From Actinacidiphila guanduensis (GTDB lineage Bacteria > Actinomycetota > Actinomycetes > Streptomycetales > Streptomycetaceae), in assembly GCF_900103985.1 (NCBI RefSeq), contig NZ_FNIE01000014.1, forward strand, positions 178,588 to 242,587: DNA of 64,000 nucleotides, in the 5' to 3' direction. Positions within the stretch are counted from its first letter, which is position 1. The number at the start of each line of letters is the position of its first letter. Under the pieces are notes generated by a model, which had not been told where the DNA came from, made no database searches, and saw only the letters and a list, made by a program, of their open reading frames with translations. Below are positions 41,733 to 50,389 of the stretch, piece after piece. Both the position numbers and the translations under genes were made by a program.

Positions 41733-43976
41733 TCACCCGGTGGGGGCGGTCGGCGCGCCGGCCGCCCCCACCGCTCCCTCGGGCCGCTCGGGCCCCTCGG
41801 ACCTCCGGGCCCCCTCTGCCCCTTCGGCGCCCTCGGCGCCCTCGGCCCCCTCGTCGTCGGGGCCGAACTCGCACCACACCGCCTTGCCCTCACCGCGCGG
41901 CTCCACGCCCCAGGAGTCGGCGAGCACGTCGATCATCAGCAGCCCGCGCCCGGAGGTCGCCGCCTCGCCCGGGGAGCGGCGGCGCGGCCACACGCTGGAG
42001 CGGTCCTGCACCGACAGCCGCACCCGGCGTACCGGCTCGGGCAGCACCTCCAAGGTGAGCACGGCGCCGCCCTCGGTGTGCAGCAGCACGTTCACCAGCA
42101 GCTCGCCCGCGGCCAGCTCGATGTCGTCGGCCAGATCCTCCAGGCCCCACGCGGTCAGCGCCTGCCGTAGCGCGAGCCGGGCGTCGGCCAGCCCCTCGGG
42201 GTCGGCCTGGTGGACGTACTGGTGGATGCGCGGGGCGCGGATGGTGCCGGGGTCGGGGTTGCGGCGCAGGACGAGCAGCGCCACGTCGTCGCTGGAGCCC
42301 CAGCGCTGCCACAGGCGCTCCGCGAGGTGGTCGGCCAGCTCCTCCACCCGCTGCGGCCCGTGGTGGACCGCCTCGGCGAGCGCGTCCATGCCGACGGTGA
42401 TGTCCAGGCCGCGCTCCTCGACCAGCCCGTCGGTGCAGAACACCAGCGTCTCGCCGGGCACTAGGTCCAGGCGGGTCTCGGGGAACTCGGGCAGGCCCAG
42501 GATGCCGGCCAGGCCGAGCGGCAGCCCGCCGCGCACGTGCGGCCAGCCGGTGCGGCCGTCGGTGTGCCGGATCAGGGGGCCGATGTGCCCGGCGCGGGCG
42601 GCGTGCACGCTGCCGGTGGTCAGGTCCAGCTGGGCGTAGGAGCAGGTGGCGAAGCGCTCGGTGTCCAGTTCGGCGAGGAAGCGCGAGGCGCGGCCCAGCA
42701 CGCTGGAGGGCGGGTGGCCCTCGGCGGCGTAGGCGCGCAGGGCGATCCGTAGCTGGCCCATGACGGCGGCGGCGTGCGTGTCGTGGCCCTGGACGTCGCC
42801 GACCACCAGGCCGACCCGGTTCTGCGGCAGCGCGATGACGTCGTACCAGTCGCCGCCGACCTCGCGGCCGCTGGAGGCGGCGTGGTAGCGCACGGCGATC
42901 TCGGCGCCCTCGAACCGGGGGATGTGCCGGGGCAGCATCGCGGACTGCAGGCCGGTGGCGAACTCGCGCTCCTTGTCGAAGAGGATCGCCCGCTGCAGCG
43001 ATTGGGCGACGATCCCGGCCAGCGCGGTGCCGAGTTCGCGCTGCTCGCGGGTGAACTCGTGCCGGTCGTGGTAGAGCAGCGCGATGCCGCCGATGGCGCG
43101 GGACTGGGCGATCAGCGGCAGGAAGGCACCGGCGGCCAGGCCGAGCTTGTCGACGTAGGGCTCGATGAGGGGGAACCGCTCGCGCAGGTCGTCGATGTCG
43201 CCGACGAAGTGGGGTTTGCGGGTGAGCACCGCGTCGGCCAGCGGCAGGGATTCCACCAGCCGCACCGGCTCCGGATGGCCCATCCTCGCCATCAGTTCGC
43301 CGCTGGTGGCGATGAAGCGCATGGTGGCGCCCTCGACCAGGGACAGCGCCAGGCCGTCGGCGCCGAAGCGCTGCAGGCCGCCCGCGCCGGTCAGGACGGC
43401 GACCACGTCCCGCACGCTCACCGCGTGCGACAGGGCCTCGGTGGTGCGGCCCACGGTGGAGGTGAAGCTGCGCACCCCGCCGGCGGGGCCGATGCCCTCG
43501 GCGGCCGCGGGGGGCGGTGAGTGGGCGAAGTCGTCGCGCGCGTCGCGGACGATGCCGACCACGCGGCGGGCGTAGCCCTGCTCGTCGCGCACGATGGTGC
43601 CCTGGGTGTGGGTCCACTGCTTGGTGCCGTCGCGCCGGGTGACCATGAAGTAGGCGCTGTACGAGGGCCGGCCGGACTGCACGGCCCGCCGGATCTCGCG
43701 GTCGAGCCGGTCGCCCTCGCCGGGCTCCACCCGCAGCACCAGGCCGTCGGGGCGCCGGCTGTACTCCTCGGGCCGCAGGTCGAAGACGCGCAGCCCGGCC
43801 TCGTCGAAGTCCAGGATTCCCTGGTCGAGGTCCCAGTCGAAGCTGCCCATGCGGTTCATGGCCAGCCGCTCCCCCGGCCCGATCGGCGGCGGCACCCCGC
43901 GCCCCGAGGCGGACACGCCGGAGCGGGGGTCGTAGCGGACCCGATCGGGTCGCTCTTCTGGCGGGGGAGCTGGCAT
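41733..43976 (-). CDS. SpoIIE-family phosphatase (PAS-GAF-PP2C-HATPase)
   Basis: A 747-residue cytosolic regulator. PAS (about 40-150, with MGSFDWDLDQGILDFDEAGL), GAF (about 175-345), PP2C (about 350-580) with REVGGDWYDV, GDVQGHD, CTDGLVEE and SDDVALL, and HATPase (about 595-710) with ELLVNVLLHTEGG and SGRGLLMIDVLADSWG. The phosphatase metal site is complete. The C-terminus ends in a repetitive Glu-Gly-Ala/Pro tail of about 40 residues. It should set the phosphorylation state of an anti-sigma antagonist in response to small-molecule or redox input. The ATG has GGAG seven bases upstream. It converges on the secreted-protein gene, their stops being only six bases apart. Confidence 0.9.
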   Translation of the reverse strand: MPAPPPEERPDRVRYDPRSGVSASGRGVPPPIGPGERLAMNRMGSFDWDLDQGILDFDEAGLRVFDLRPEEYSRRPDGLVLRVEPGEGDRLDREIRRAVQSGRPSYSAYFMVTRRDGTKQWTHTQGTIVRDEQGYARRVVGIVRDARDDFAHSPPPAAAEGIGPAGGVRSFTSTVGRTTEALSHAVSVRDVVAVLTGAGGLQRFGADGLALSLVEGATMRFIATSGELMARMGHPEPVRLVESLPLADAVLTRKPHFVGDIDDLRERFPLIEPYVDKLGLAAGAFLPLIAQSRAIGGIALLYHDRHEFTREQRELGTALAGIVAQSLQRAILFDKEREFATGLQSAMLPRHIPRFEGAEIAVRYHAASSGREVGGDWYDVIALPQNRVGLVVGDVQGHDTHAAAVMGQLRIALRAYAAEGHPPSSVLGRASRFLAELDTERFATCSYAQLDLTTGSVHAARAGHIGPLIRHTDGRTGWPHVRGGLPLGLAGILGLPEFPETRLDLVPGETLVFCTDGLVEERGLDITVGMDALAEAVHHGPQRVEELADHLAERLWQRWGSSDDVALLVLRRNPDPGTIRAPRIHQYVHQADPEGLADARLALRQALTAWGLEDLADDIELAAGELLVNVLLHTEGGAVLTLEVLPEPVRRVRLSVQDRSSVWPRRRSPGEAATSGRGLLMIDVLADSWGVEPRGEGKAVWCEFGPDDEGAEGAEGAEGAEGARRSEGPERPEGAVGAAGAPTAPTG
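41739..41772. terminator. Bidirectional hairpin inside the 3' end of the SpoIIE gene
   Basis: Perfect 11-bp arms GGTGGGGGCGG (41739-41749) and CCGCCCCCACC (41762-41772) with a self-complementary loop. It serves the plus-strand secreted-protein gene and lies within the last codons of the convergent SpoIIE gene, encoding part of its Gly/Ala/Pro tail. Confidence 0.6.
41810..41852 (-). repeat. Short tandem repeat encoding Glu-Gly-Ala units
   Basis: About four near-identical 9-base units (GAGGGCGCC and variants) encode EGAEGAEGAEGA in the SpoIIE tail. Slippage here would change tail length without breaking the frame. Confidence 0.65.
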
Positions 43977-44259
43977 CCGGCTGCTCCGGGGTCGGGCCGG
44001 CGGTGCGGGACGGGCGAAGAGGGGGCGGGCGAAGAGGGCGGCGGGCGCGCACGGGGGCGGGTGGAGTCGCGCCGATGGCCCCGTGGCGAACGGAACGCGC
44101 CCTCAGAATAACGTCGTCCCGGTCTGTCGGCATTGTCGGTATCTGCGCCTGTAACGGCCATTATCCATCGCCTGCGCCCAGGCATGCCCACCGCGGGCCC
44201 GGGTACCCGGAGGTGATGGCAGGAAGACGCCGAACCGGCCGCACAACCCGGGAGGACCG

Positions 44260-44511
44260 ATGACCGAGCCGTTCCCCGCGCCGCCCAAGCCGCCGGACCC
44301 CGGCGAGCCCGCGCCGGGGCCCGATCCGGTACCGGACCCCGGTCCGCGTCCGGGCCCGCCCGGCCCGGTGCCGGACCCGGTCCCCACACCGCCCAAGCCC
44401 GAGCCGACCCCGCCGGGGCCCGCCCCGGACCCGGTGCCGCCGACCCCGGTGCCCGACCCGGTGCCGCCGACGCCCGAACCGGAGCCGATGCCGTCCCCGC
44501 CGCCGCTGTGA
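44260..44511 (+). CDS. Small proline-rich repeat protein
   Basis: An 83-residue protein, about half proline, with repeated PDPVP, PTPEP and PGP units and acidic residues but no signal peptide, cysteine or TM helix. GGGAGG lies four bases before the ATG. The repetitive chain should be extended (polyproline-II). No family is recognised and its role is unknown; scaffold or cell-wall-spanning functions are possible only if it is exported. The opposite strand is also open as a Gly/Ser-rich frame because of the GC-rich repeats, so the coding strand rests mainly on the ribosome site. Confidence 0.55.
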   Translation: MTEPFPAPPKPPDPGEPAPGPDPVPDPGPRPGPPGPVPDPVPTPPKPEPTPPGPAPDPVPPTPVPDPVPPTPEPEPMPSPPPL

Positions 44512-44659
44512 GCACGACCGCCTGACCTTCCCCCATCGCCCCCGCCACCCCGCCGCTCGCCGGGTGCCGGCCGTGAGGACCCCCGCGCCGTAAGGGGGCA
44601 AATCGGCTGTGGCACCGTAGAGGGGCGGGGTGAGCGCTGGTGGAGTGGTGGGAGTCGGC

Positions 44660-45841
44660 ATGATCGCGTGGCGTGGAGAGCCCTTCGGGGACGGGACCGG
44701 GGTCGAGCGGTGGACGGCCGCGGCGCCCTGCGGGGTCGAGGTCGAGGTGCTCACGTACGGCGGGATCGTGCACGCCCTGCGGGTGCCGGACGGTACGGGC
44801 CGCGTCGCCGACGTGGTGCTCTCGCTGCCGGACGCCGCCTCCTACGCCGAGCGCAGCCCGTACTTCGGCGCGCTGATCGGCCGCTACGCCAACCGGATCG
44901 CGTACGGCTCCTTCACCCTGGACGGCACCGCGTACCGGCTGCCGGTCAACGACCGCGGGCACACCCTGCACGGCGGCCCCGAGGGCTTCCACCGCCGGCT
45001 GTGGGCGGCCGAGCCGCTGCCCGGCGGGGCCCTGCGGCTCACGCTGACCAGCCCGGACGGCGACATGGGCTTCCCCGGCGAGCTGACCGTCGCCGCCACG
45101 TACACCCTCGGCGAGGACGGCACGCTCGCGCTGGACTTCGAGGCGCGCACCGACAAGCCGACCGTGGTCTCCCTGACCAACCACGCCTACGTCAACCTGG
45201 CCGGCGCCGGACGCGGCGACGTGCTCGGCCACACCCTGCGGGTGGACGCCGACGGCTACCTGCCGATCGACGACACCGGCATCCCGGACGGGGCCGAACT
45301 CCCCGTGCGCGGCACCGTGTTCGACCTCACCCGGCCGCGGCCGCTGCGTGAGGGCGTCACCTCGGGCGACCGGCAGGTGAAGGCGGCCGGCGGGTACGAC
45401 CACTGCTGGGTGCTGCGGCCGGCCGAGCAGCCGGGGCAGCCCCGTACGGCGGCGGTGCTGCACGACCCGGACAGCGGCCGGACGCTGGAGGTGCGCACCA
45501 CCGAGCCCGGTGTGCAGGTGTACACGGCCAACGCGCTGGACGGCTCGCTCGCCCACGCCGACGGCAGCCGGTACGGGCCGCACGGCGCGGTCTGCCTGGA
45601 GACGCAGGCGCTGCCCGACGCCCCGAACCGGCCGGACTTCCCGTCCCCGGTGCTGCGGCCGGGCGAGGTGTACCGCAGTCGCACCGAGTTCCGCTTCCCG
45701 CACCTGGCGGCGGCAGCAACGGTGCCCCGGCGGGCGGCGGGCGGCGCGGACGTGCCCGCCACCTCGGATGCGGCCGGCCCGGCGGATGGGGCCGAGGCAC
45801 CGGCCGGGTCCGGCACCGCGGATACGGCGGCCGCCCGGTGA
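44660..45841 (+). CDS. galM: Aldose 1-epimerase (galactose mutarotase)
   Basis: A 393-residue cytosolic enzyme interconverting alpha and beta anomers of aldoses such as galactose and glucose. Family motifs are in order: ALIGRYANRIAYGSF, HTLHGGPEGF with a catalytic His, SLTNHAYVNLAG with the second His, AGGYDHCWVL, and the catalytic base Glu in CLETQALPDAPN. A 40-residue low-complexity Ala/Gly tail follows the domain. ATG 44660 has GGGAG six bases before it; an in-frame GTG at 44630 is weaker. The stop overlaps the next gene as GTGA, linking it to a nuclease-like protein, which is an unusual partner. Confidence 0.92.
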   Translation: MIAWRGEPFGDGTGVERWTAAAPCGVEVEVLTYGGIVHALRVPDGTGRVADVVLSLPDAASYAERSPYFGALIGRYANRIAYGSFTLDGTAYRLPVNDRGHTLHGGPEGFHRRLWAAEPLPGGALRLTLTSPDGDMGFPGELTVAATYTLGEDGTLALDFEARTDKPTVVSLTNHAYVNLAGAGRGDVLGHTLRVDADGYLPIDDTGIPDGAELPVRGTVFDLTRPRPLREGVTSGDRQVKAAGGYDHCWVLRPAEQPGQPRTAAVLHDPDSGRTLEVRTTEPGVQVYTANALDGSLAHADGSRYGPHGAVCLETQALPDAPNRPDFPSPVLRPGEVYRSRTEFRFPHLAAAATVPRRAAGGADVPATSDAAGPADGAEAPAGSGTADTAAAR

Positions 45842-46236
45842 CGCAGCGGCCGCTGCTGCTGGTGGACGGTGCGAACGTCGTCGGCTCGGTGCCCGACGGC
45901 TGGTGGAAGGACCGCAGGGGTGCGGCCGAGCGGCTGCGCGACGCACTGGTGCCGCTGGCCGCCGCGGGGCTGGCCGCGCGCGAGTCGGTGCCGCCGTGGG
46001 CGGTGGGCGTCCCGCTGGAGGTCGTCCTCGTCGTGGAGGGCGCGGCCCGCGGGGTGGCTCCGGTGCCGGGCGTGACCGTGGAGTCCGCGCCGGGCAGCGG
46101 CGACGACCTGATCGCGGCGCTGGCGGCGGCGGCCACGGGCCCCTGCCTGGTGGTCACCGCCGACCGCGGCCTGCGCGCCCGCGTCACAGCGGCGGGCGCG
46201 GCGGTCACGGGCCCGCGCACGGTCCGCCCGGCATGA
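45838..46236 (+). CDS. NYN/PIN-like nuclease-fold protein
   Basis: A 132-residue protein with the NYN-domain layout: strand 1 LLLVDGANVVGS with the first acid, helix DRRGAAERLRDALVPL, strand EVVLVVEGAARG, GSGDDLIAALAAAA with two acids, and strand CLVVTADRGLRARV with the last. The four acids would form a metal site for RNA cleavage. It is related to the YacP/Rae1-like group, but targets are unknown. GTG 45838 overlaps the stop of galM, so expression is coupled to it. Confidence 0.8.
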   Translation: MTQRPLLLVDGANVVGSVPDGWWKDRRGAAERLRDALVPLAAAGLAARESVPPWAVGVPLEVVLVVEGAARGVAPVPGVTVESAPGSGDDLIAALAAAATGPCLVVTADRGLRARVTAAGAAVTGPRTVRPA

Positions 46237-46340
46237 GCGGCGCGGGCTGAGGCCGGCCCGGAGCAGTGTGGGTGCGGGGGCCCCAGAGTCGTGTCCGAAA
46301 TCCGCCAGTCGAGGTCCTCGGGCCCGCCGATACTTGAGGT

Positions 46341-47903
46341 ATGGCGACCAGGAGCGGCATCAGGAACAGCACGGCGGACCGTGTCGGTGACGGGCTCGGA
46401 ACCGGCCCCGGAACCGGCCTCGCCGACGGCATCGGCGCCGGCGGCAGGGACGGTGTCGAGGACGCCCGGTACGAGGCGGTGCGGAGCCGGGACGCGCGGT
46501 TCGACGGCGTGTTCTTCTTCGCCGTCTCCACCACGGGCATCTACTGCCGGCCGAGCTGCCCGGCGGTCACACCCAAGCGGCAGAACGTGTCCTTCTTCGC
46601 CACCGCCGCGGCGGCCCAGGGCGCCGGGTTCCGCGCGTGCCGCCGGTGCCGGCCGGACGCGGTGCCGGGCTCCGCGGAATGGAACGCGCGGGCCGACGTC
46701 GTGGGCCGCGCGGTGCGGCTGATCGGGGACGGCGTGGTGGACCGCGAGGGCGTGGCCGGGCTCGCCTCGCGGCTGGGCTACAGCGCCCGGCAGGTGCAGC
46801 GGCAGCTCACCGCCGAGCTGGGCGCGGGCCCCATCGCGCTGGCCCGGGCCCAGCGCGGCCACACCGCCCGCGTGCTGCTGCAGACCACCACGATGCAGGC
46901 CGCCGAGATCGCCTTCGCCGCCGGCTTCGCGAGCATCCGGCAGTTCAACGACACGGTCCGGGAGATCTACGCGGCCACGCCCACCCAGTTGCGCGCCGCC
47001 CGTCCCGGCCCCGGCGCGCCCCTTGGTCCCGACGGCGCCGCGGGCGTGCCGCTGCGGCTGGCTTTCCGCGGCGGCTACGACACCGAGCAGGTCTTCGGCT
47101 TCCTCGCCGCGCGGACCGTACCCGGCGTCGAGGAGGTCACGGGCGTGCCGGGCGCGCGCGGGTACCGCCGCACCCTGCGGCTGCCGCACGGCTCGGGTGT
47201 CGCCGAGGTGGCCGAACGCCTCGGCGGCGGGCAGTGGTTGGCGTGCCGGCTGCACCTGGCCGACCTGCGCGACCTCACCTCGGCCACCCAGCGGGTGCGC
47301 CGGCTCTTCGACCTGGACGCGGACCCGTACGCGGTGGCCGAACGCCTCGGCGCGGACGCAAAGTTGGCGCCGCTGGTGGCAGCGCGCCCCTTCCTGCGGG
47401 CGCCGGGCGCGGCCGACCCCGAGGAGCAGGCCGTCCGCGCGGTGCTCGCCCAAGGGCTGCCGCCCGAGCGGGCGGTGCGGGCGGTGGAGGTGCTGGTGGC
47501 CGTGTACGGCGAGGAGTTGGCGCAGCCGAGCGGCACCCTGACCCGGCTCTTCCCGAGCCCGACGGACCTGGCATCGGCCGGACTTGCCGAACTTATGGAC
47601 GTCGGCGTCCCGTTGGAGCGCGTTGCCGCGCTCCGGGCACTGTGCACGGCGCTGGCGTCGGGTGATCTGCGGCTGGACCCGGGCGCGGACCGCGAGGAGG
47701 CGGCGCGGCGCCTGCTCGCCCTGCCCGGTGTCAGCGCCTGGACGGCGTCCTACGTGCGGATGCGCGCGCTGGGCGACCCGGATGTCCCGCTCGGAGCCGC
47801 GGACGCACCGCCCGGCTCACCGGACATCTCGGCCTGGCGGCCCTGGAGTTCGTACGCCACGCACCATCGTTGGGCCCCGAACGGCCCGGCGCTGCCTGCG
47901 TGA
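46341..47903 (+). CDS. Ada-AlkA fusion: methylation-sensing activator with DNA glycosylase-like domain
   Basis: A 520-residue DNA-repair regulator. After a variable Gly-rich start, the Ada metal-binding domain has all four cysteines (YCRPSCPAVTP and RACRRCRPD), the first being the methyl acceptor from DNA phosphotriesters. An AraC-type HTH domain follows (GLASRLGYSARQVQRQL; EIAFAAGFASIRQFNDTVRE). The C-terminal half is the AlkA N-domain (LRLAFRGGYD) and HhH-glycosylase (LARLLALPGVSAWTASYVRM type). The segment where AlkA places its catalytic Asp is short here (DPDVPLGAADAPPG), so base excision needs testing. ATG 46341 lies six bases after GATACT, so it may be leaderless. Confidence 0.88.
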   Translation: MATRSGIRNSTADRVGDGLGTGPGTGLADGIGAGGRDGVEDARYEAVRSRDARFDGVFFFAVSTTGIYCRPSCPAVTPKRQNVSFFATAAAAQGAGFRACRRCRPDAVPGSAEWNARADVVGRAVRLIGDGVVDREGVAGLASRLGYSARQVQRQLTAELGAGPIALARAQRGHTARVLLQTTTMQAAEIAFAAGFASIRQFNDTVREIYAATPTQLRAARPGPGAPLGPDGAAGVPLRLAFRGGYDTEQVFGFLAARTVPGVEEVTGVPGARGYRRTLRLPHGSGVAEVAERLGGGQWLACRLHLADLRDLTSATQRVRRLFDLDADPYAVAERLGADAKLAPLVAARPFLRAPGAADPEEQAVRAVLAQGLPPERAVRAVEVLVAVYGEELAQPSGTLTRLFPSPTDLASAGLAELMDVGVPLERVAALRALCTALASGDLRLDPGADREEAARRLLALPGVSAWTASYVRMRALGDPDVPLGAADAPPGSPDISAWRPWSSYATHHRWAPNGPALPA

Positions 47904-47928
47904 TACGGCCCGGAAGCCCTCGGAGTCC

Positions 47929-49038
47929 TTACCGCTGCGAGCTCTGGCGCAGGTGCTGGCGGCGGCGCCGCTCCTCCTCGAAGAGCTCGATGAACTTCAG
48001 GGCGCGCTCGTCGGTCTCCTCCGGTTCCGGCTCCTCGTCCTGGAGTTGGCGCTCCTGCACCATGGCCGGCGGCACCGGGTCCACATCGGAGGGGCGCGGT
48101 CCCTCGGGGCCGTCCGGGCCGACACGGACCAGGCGTTCGACCCGGATGATCGCGAAGTGCCGCCCGGCGACATCGAGTTCGTTGCGCTGCTCGGTGTCCA
48201 GCAGGTCGGCGGCCTGCTTGTACGCCTCGTGCTCGGCGTCGGTCAGCTCCTGCTGCCAGGGCACCATGATCCGCAGGTGGACGGCGAGGCTGTCGCGGGC
48301 GTCGCGCGGGGTGGGGGCGGTGCCGGTGGACTGCGGGCGCCAGCGGCCGCCTTCGCGCTCGGCGGCCATGAAGGTCGCGGGCAGCAGCACGCCGCCGGGG
48401 TGGGTGCGGGCCGCAGTGTGCGAGTCCTCGCGCACGTCCCTCGGCACGGTGCCCTTCTTCCGCAGGGCGGCCAGGAGTTCGACCCGCAGCACGCCGGGGG
48501 CGACGCCGGTCTCCGCGGGGTCGATCACCAGGCCGTCGGCGGGGTCGAGCGGCGGGTCGGCGGGGTCGGTGCGGTCGGGGTCGGAGCCGCGCGGCGGTTC
48601 GGGGCCGTCGGGCCCCATGCGGATGAACCGCTCGGCGCGCACCACCCGGTAGCGCTCGCCGGCCACGGTCAGTTCGTCCAGCGGCTCCCAGTCGAGGCGG
48701 TCGGCGGCCGCGGTGTACTGCGCGGCGGCATCCGCGTCGCCGGCCTCGGCCGCCTGCGCGGCCAGGGTGCGGAAGTCGGCGGCGAGCCGGTCGCGGGCGT
48801 CCTGCGGGGCGAGGCCGCTGAAGTGCGGGTGCAACTGCCAGCCGCCCTGGGCCCGTTCGCGGGCGATGCCGAAGACGGGGCCGCCGGCGAAGAGGGTGGA
48901 GGGGTAGGCCTTGCGGGCCTTCCACGTCTCCACGTCCGCCGGTGCCGAGAGCGCGGCTCCGGCCAGGGACCACGGCTGGATGCCCGGCACTCCGGCGCCC
49001 ACGGGAACGTCGTCCTCAGCGCCACCGTTCGACTCCAT
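47929..49038 (-). CDS. DUF5954-family protein
   Basis: A 369-residue cytosolic protein built of two related halves. The motif FGIARERAQGGWQLHPHFSG with DARDRLAADFRTLA and YRVVRAERFIRMGPDGPEPP in the first half is mirrored by RWRPQSTG, DARDSLAVHLRIMV and FAIIRVERLVRVGPDGPEGP in the second. This is the pattern of DUF5954, found in Streptomyces and relatives, of unknown function. The C-terminus is a charged helix (ERALKFIELFEEERRRRQ). ATG 49038 has GGAG upstream. It converges on the ada-alkA gene. Confidence 0.78.
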   Translation of the reverse strand: MESNGGAEDDVPVGAGVPGIQPWSLAGAALSAPADVETWKARKAYPSTLFAGGPVFGIARERAQGGWQLHPHFSGLAPQDARDRLAADFRTLAAQAAEAGDADAAAQYTAAADRLDWEPLDELTVAGERYRVVRAERFIRMGPDGPEPPRGSDPDRTDPADPPLDPADGLVIDPAETGVAPGVLRVELLAALRKKGTVPRDVREDSHTAARTHPGGVLLPATFMAAEREGGRWRPQSTGTAPTPRDARDSLAVHLRIMVPWQQELTDAEHEAYKQAADLLDTEQRNELDVAGRHFAIIRVERLVRVGPDGPEGPRPSDVDPVPPAMVQERQLQDEEPEPEETDERALKFIELFEEERRRRQHLRQSSQR

Positions 49039-49164
49039 GGCTCCAGGATGCCCTTCCGGACCGGCGATCGGCGCCGATTCCCGCAAACCCGTGCGCCTCT
49101 ACCCGCGTCCACCGGCCCCGCAGTGCCCCCGGGGCCGGTGGACGAAGGCTCAACTCGCCTGCGC

Positions 49165-50067
49165 TCAGGTGTTGTTGGCCAGTGCAAGCAGTCGGCTGCT
49201 GTCGCCGTTGAACCGGTCGCGGTCGACCGAGCCCGAGACGCCGCTCACCGAACCGGCGTCGGTGTACTGCCACAGCGTCCAGTAGGGGAAGCCGGTCGGG
49301 ATGGTCGGGCTGGCCGCGGTGGTCCAGTGCGCGACGAACAGCGGGCTGCGGGCGGACATCCCGCTCCAGCCGCCGGTGCACGAGTTCCACCAGCTGGCGC
49401 TGGTGTAGATGACGACGTCGCGGCCGGTCTTGGACTTGTAGGTGTTGTAGAAGTCCAGGATCCAGGACTGCATGGCGGCGGCGGTCTTGCCGTAGCAGCC
49501 GCCCTCCAGGTCCAGCATGCCGGGCAGCGTCAGGTTGTCGCGGGACCAGGCGCCGCCGTTGCCGGCGAAGTAGGTGGCCTGGGCGGCGCCGGTGGACAGG
49601 TCCGGGCGGGCGAAGTGGTAGGCGCCGCGGATCACGTTGGCGTTGTAGGCGTTGAGGTAGTTCGCGTTGAAGTTGGGGTCCTTGTAGGTGGTGCCCTCGG
49701 TCGCCTTGATGTAGGCGAACTGGATGCCGGCCGACTTCACCGAGGACCAGTTGATCGAGCCCTGGTAGTGGGAGACGTCGATGCCGCCGGGGTAGGTGGC
49801 GTTCGGGGCGAGCACGCCGGGGGCGTCCAGCTGGAGCTTGCGGGTGTCGGGCGTGAAGGACTTGCCGTCCGCGAGGTAGCCGGCGCCCATGTAGCCGTCG
49901 CCGAACGGGATGCTGCTGGTGGACTTCGCGGAGCCGGCCGACGGCGCCGGCGCGGCGGAGGCCGTGCCCGCCGACGCGGCCACGACCAGTGCCAGGCCGG
50001 CACCGACCACCGCGGCCGCCGTCAGTTTCCGCTGTACTGCCCTGGTCGTGCGGATTCGGGTGAACAA
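49165..50067 (-). CDS. Secreted GH25 lysozyme (N-acetylmuramidase)
   Basis: A 300-residue exported enzyme that cleaves the MurNAc-GlcNAc bond of peptidoglycan. A twin-Arg-free signal peptide (RKLTAAAVVGAGLALVVAAS, cleaved near ASAAP) precedes a linker and the GH25 barrel. The first catalytic Asp is in GIDVSHYQG, the DxE pair in GMLDLEGG, and FAYIKATEGTTYKDPNF and WLWQYTD-like strands complete the fold, as in Cellosyl and mutanolysin. The start is a TTG at 50067 with GGAGGAAAG upstream; no ATG or GTG in the frame has such a site. A long 5' region holds a DasR-like site and an inverted repeat. Confidence 0.92.
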   Translation of the reverse strand: MFTRIRTTRAVQRKLTAAAVVGAGLALVVAASAGTASAAPAPSAGSAKSTSSIPFGDGYMGAGYLADGKSFTPDTRKLQLDAPGVLAPNATYPGGIDVSHYQGSINWSSVKSAGIQFAYIKATEGTTYKDPNFNANYLNAYNANVIRGAYHFARPDLSTGAAQATYFAGNGGAWSRDNLTLPGMLDLEGGCYGKTAAAMQSWILDFYNTYKSKTGRDVVIYTSASWWNSCTGGWSGMSARSPLFVAHWTTAASPTIPTGFPYWTLWQYTDAGSVSGVSGSVDRDRFNGDSSRLLALANNT

Positions 50068-50281
50068 GGCTTTCCTCCGGGAACGTTGAGGGAACGCTGG
50101 GGGCTGGTTCCGTGGCGTCCGCCCGGCGGATCTACTCGCGTAGCTCCAAGGCCGGCCGGTACCCGCCACCACCGGTTCGGGGACAGCGGGCTGTTCTCGT
50201 TGCGGTGCTGGGGGTGCGGGGTGGTGCTCGGGGGTGCGCGGGAGGTACGTGCCGCCGGCGTGGAGGAGCCGTGCGGCCGCG

Positions 50282-50318
50282 GTGCACAACCGGTGCTCCT
50301 GCGAAGGTTGTTGTGCAC
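50282..50318 (-). promoter_or_regulatory. Inverted repeat GTGCACAA / TTGTGCAC upstream of the lysozyme gene
   Basis: Perfect 8-bp arms with 21 bases between them, about 215-250 bases upstream of the TTG. It could be an operator or a large leader hairpin if transcription starts upstream. Confidence 0.4.
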
Positions 50319-50377
50319 GCGCCAACGAGTGACGCATGAACGGGCCCTGGAAGTAAAGGGTTTCCGGGTTCCCTCTG

Positions 50378-50389
50378 TGGTCCAGTCCA
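50378..50389. promoter_or_regulatory. DasR-like (dre) site upstream of the lysozyme gene
   Basis: TGGTCCAGTCCA matches the remembered dre core TGGTCTAGACCA at 10 of 12 positions. On the minus strand it is followed about 20 bases later by a -10-like TTTACT, so a repressor here could sit on the -35 of a distal lysozyme promoter. DasR responds to aminosugar phosphates, which fits a GlcNAc-releasing enzyme. Confidence 0.35.
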
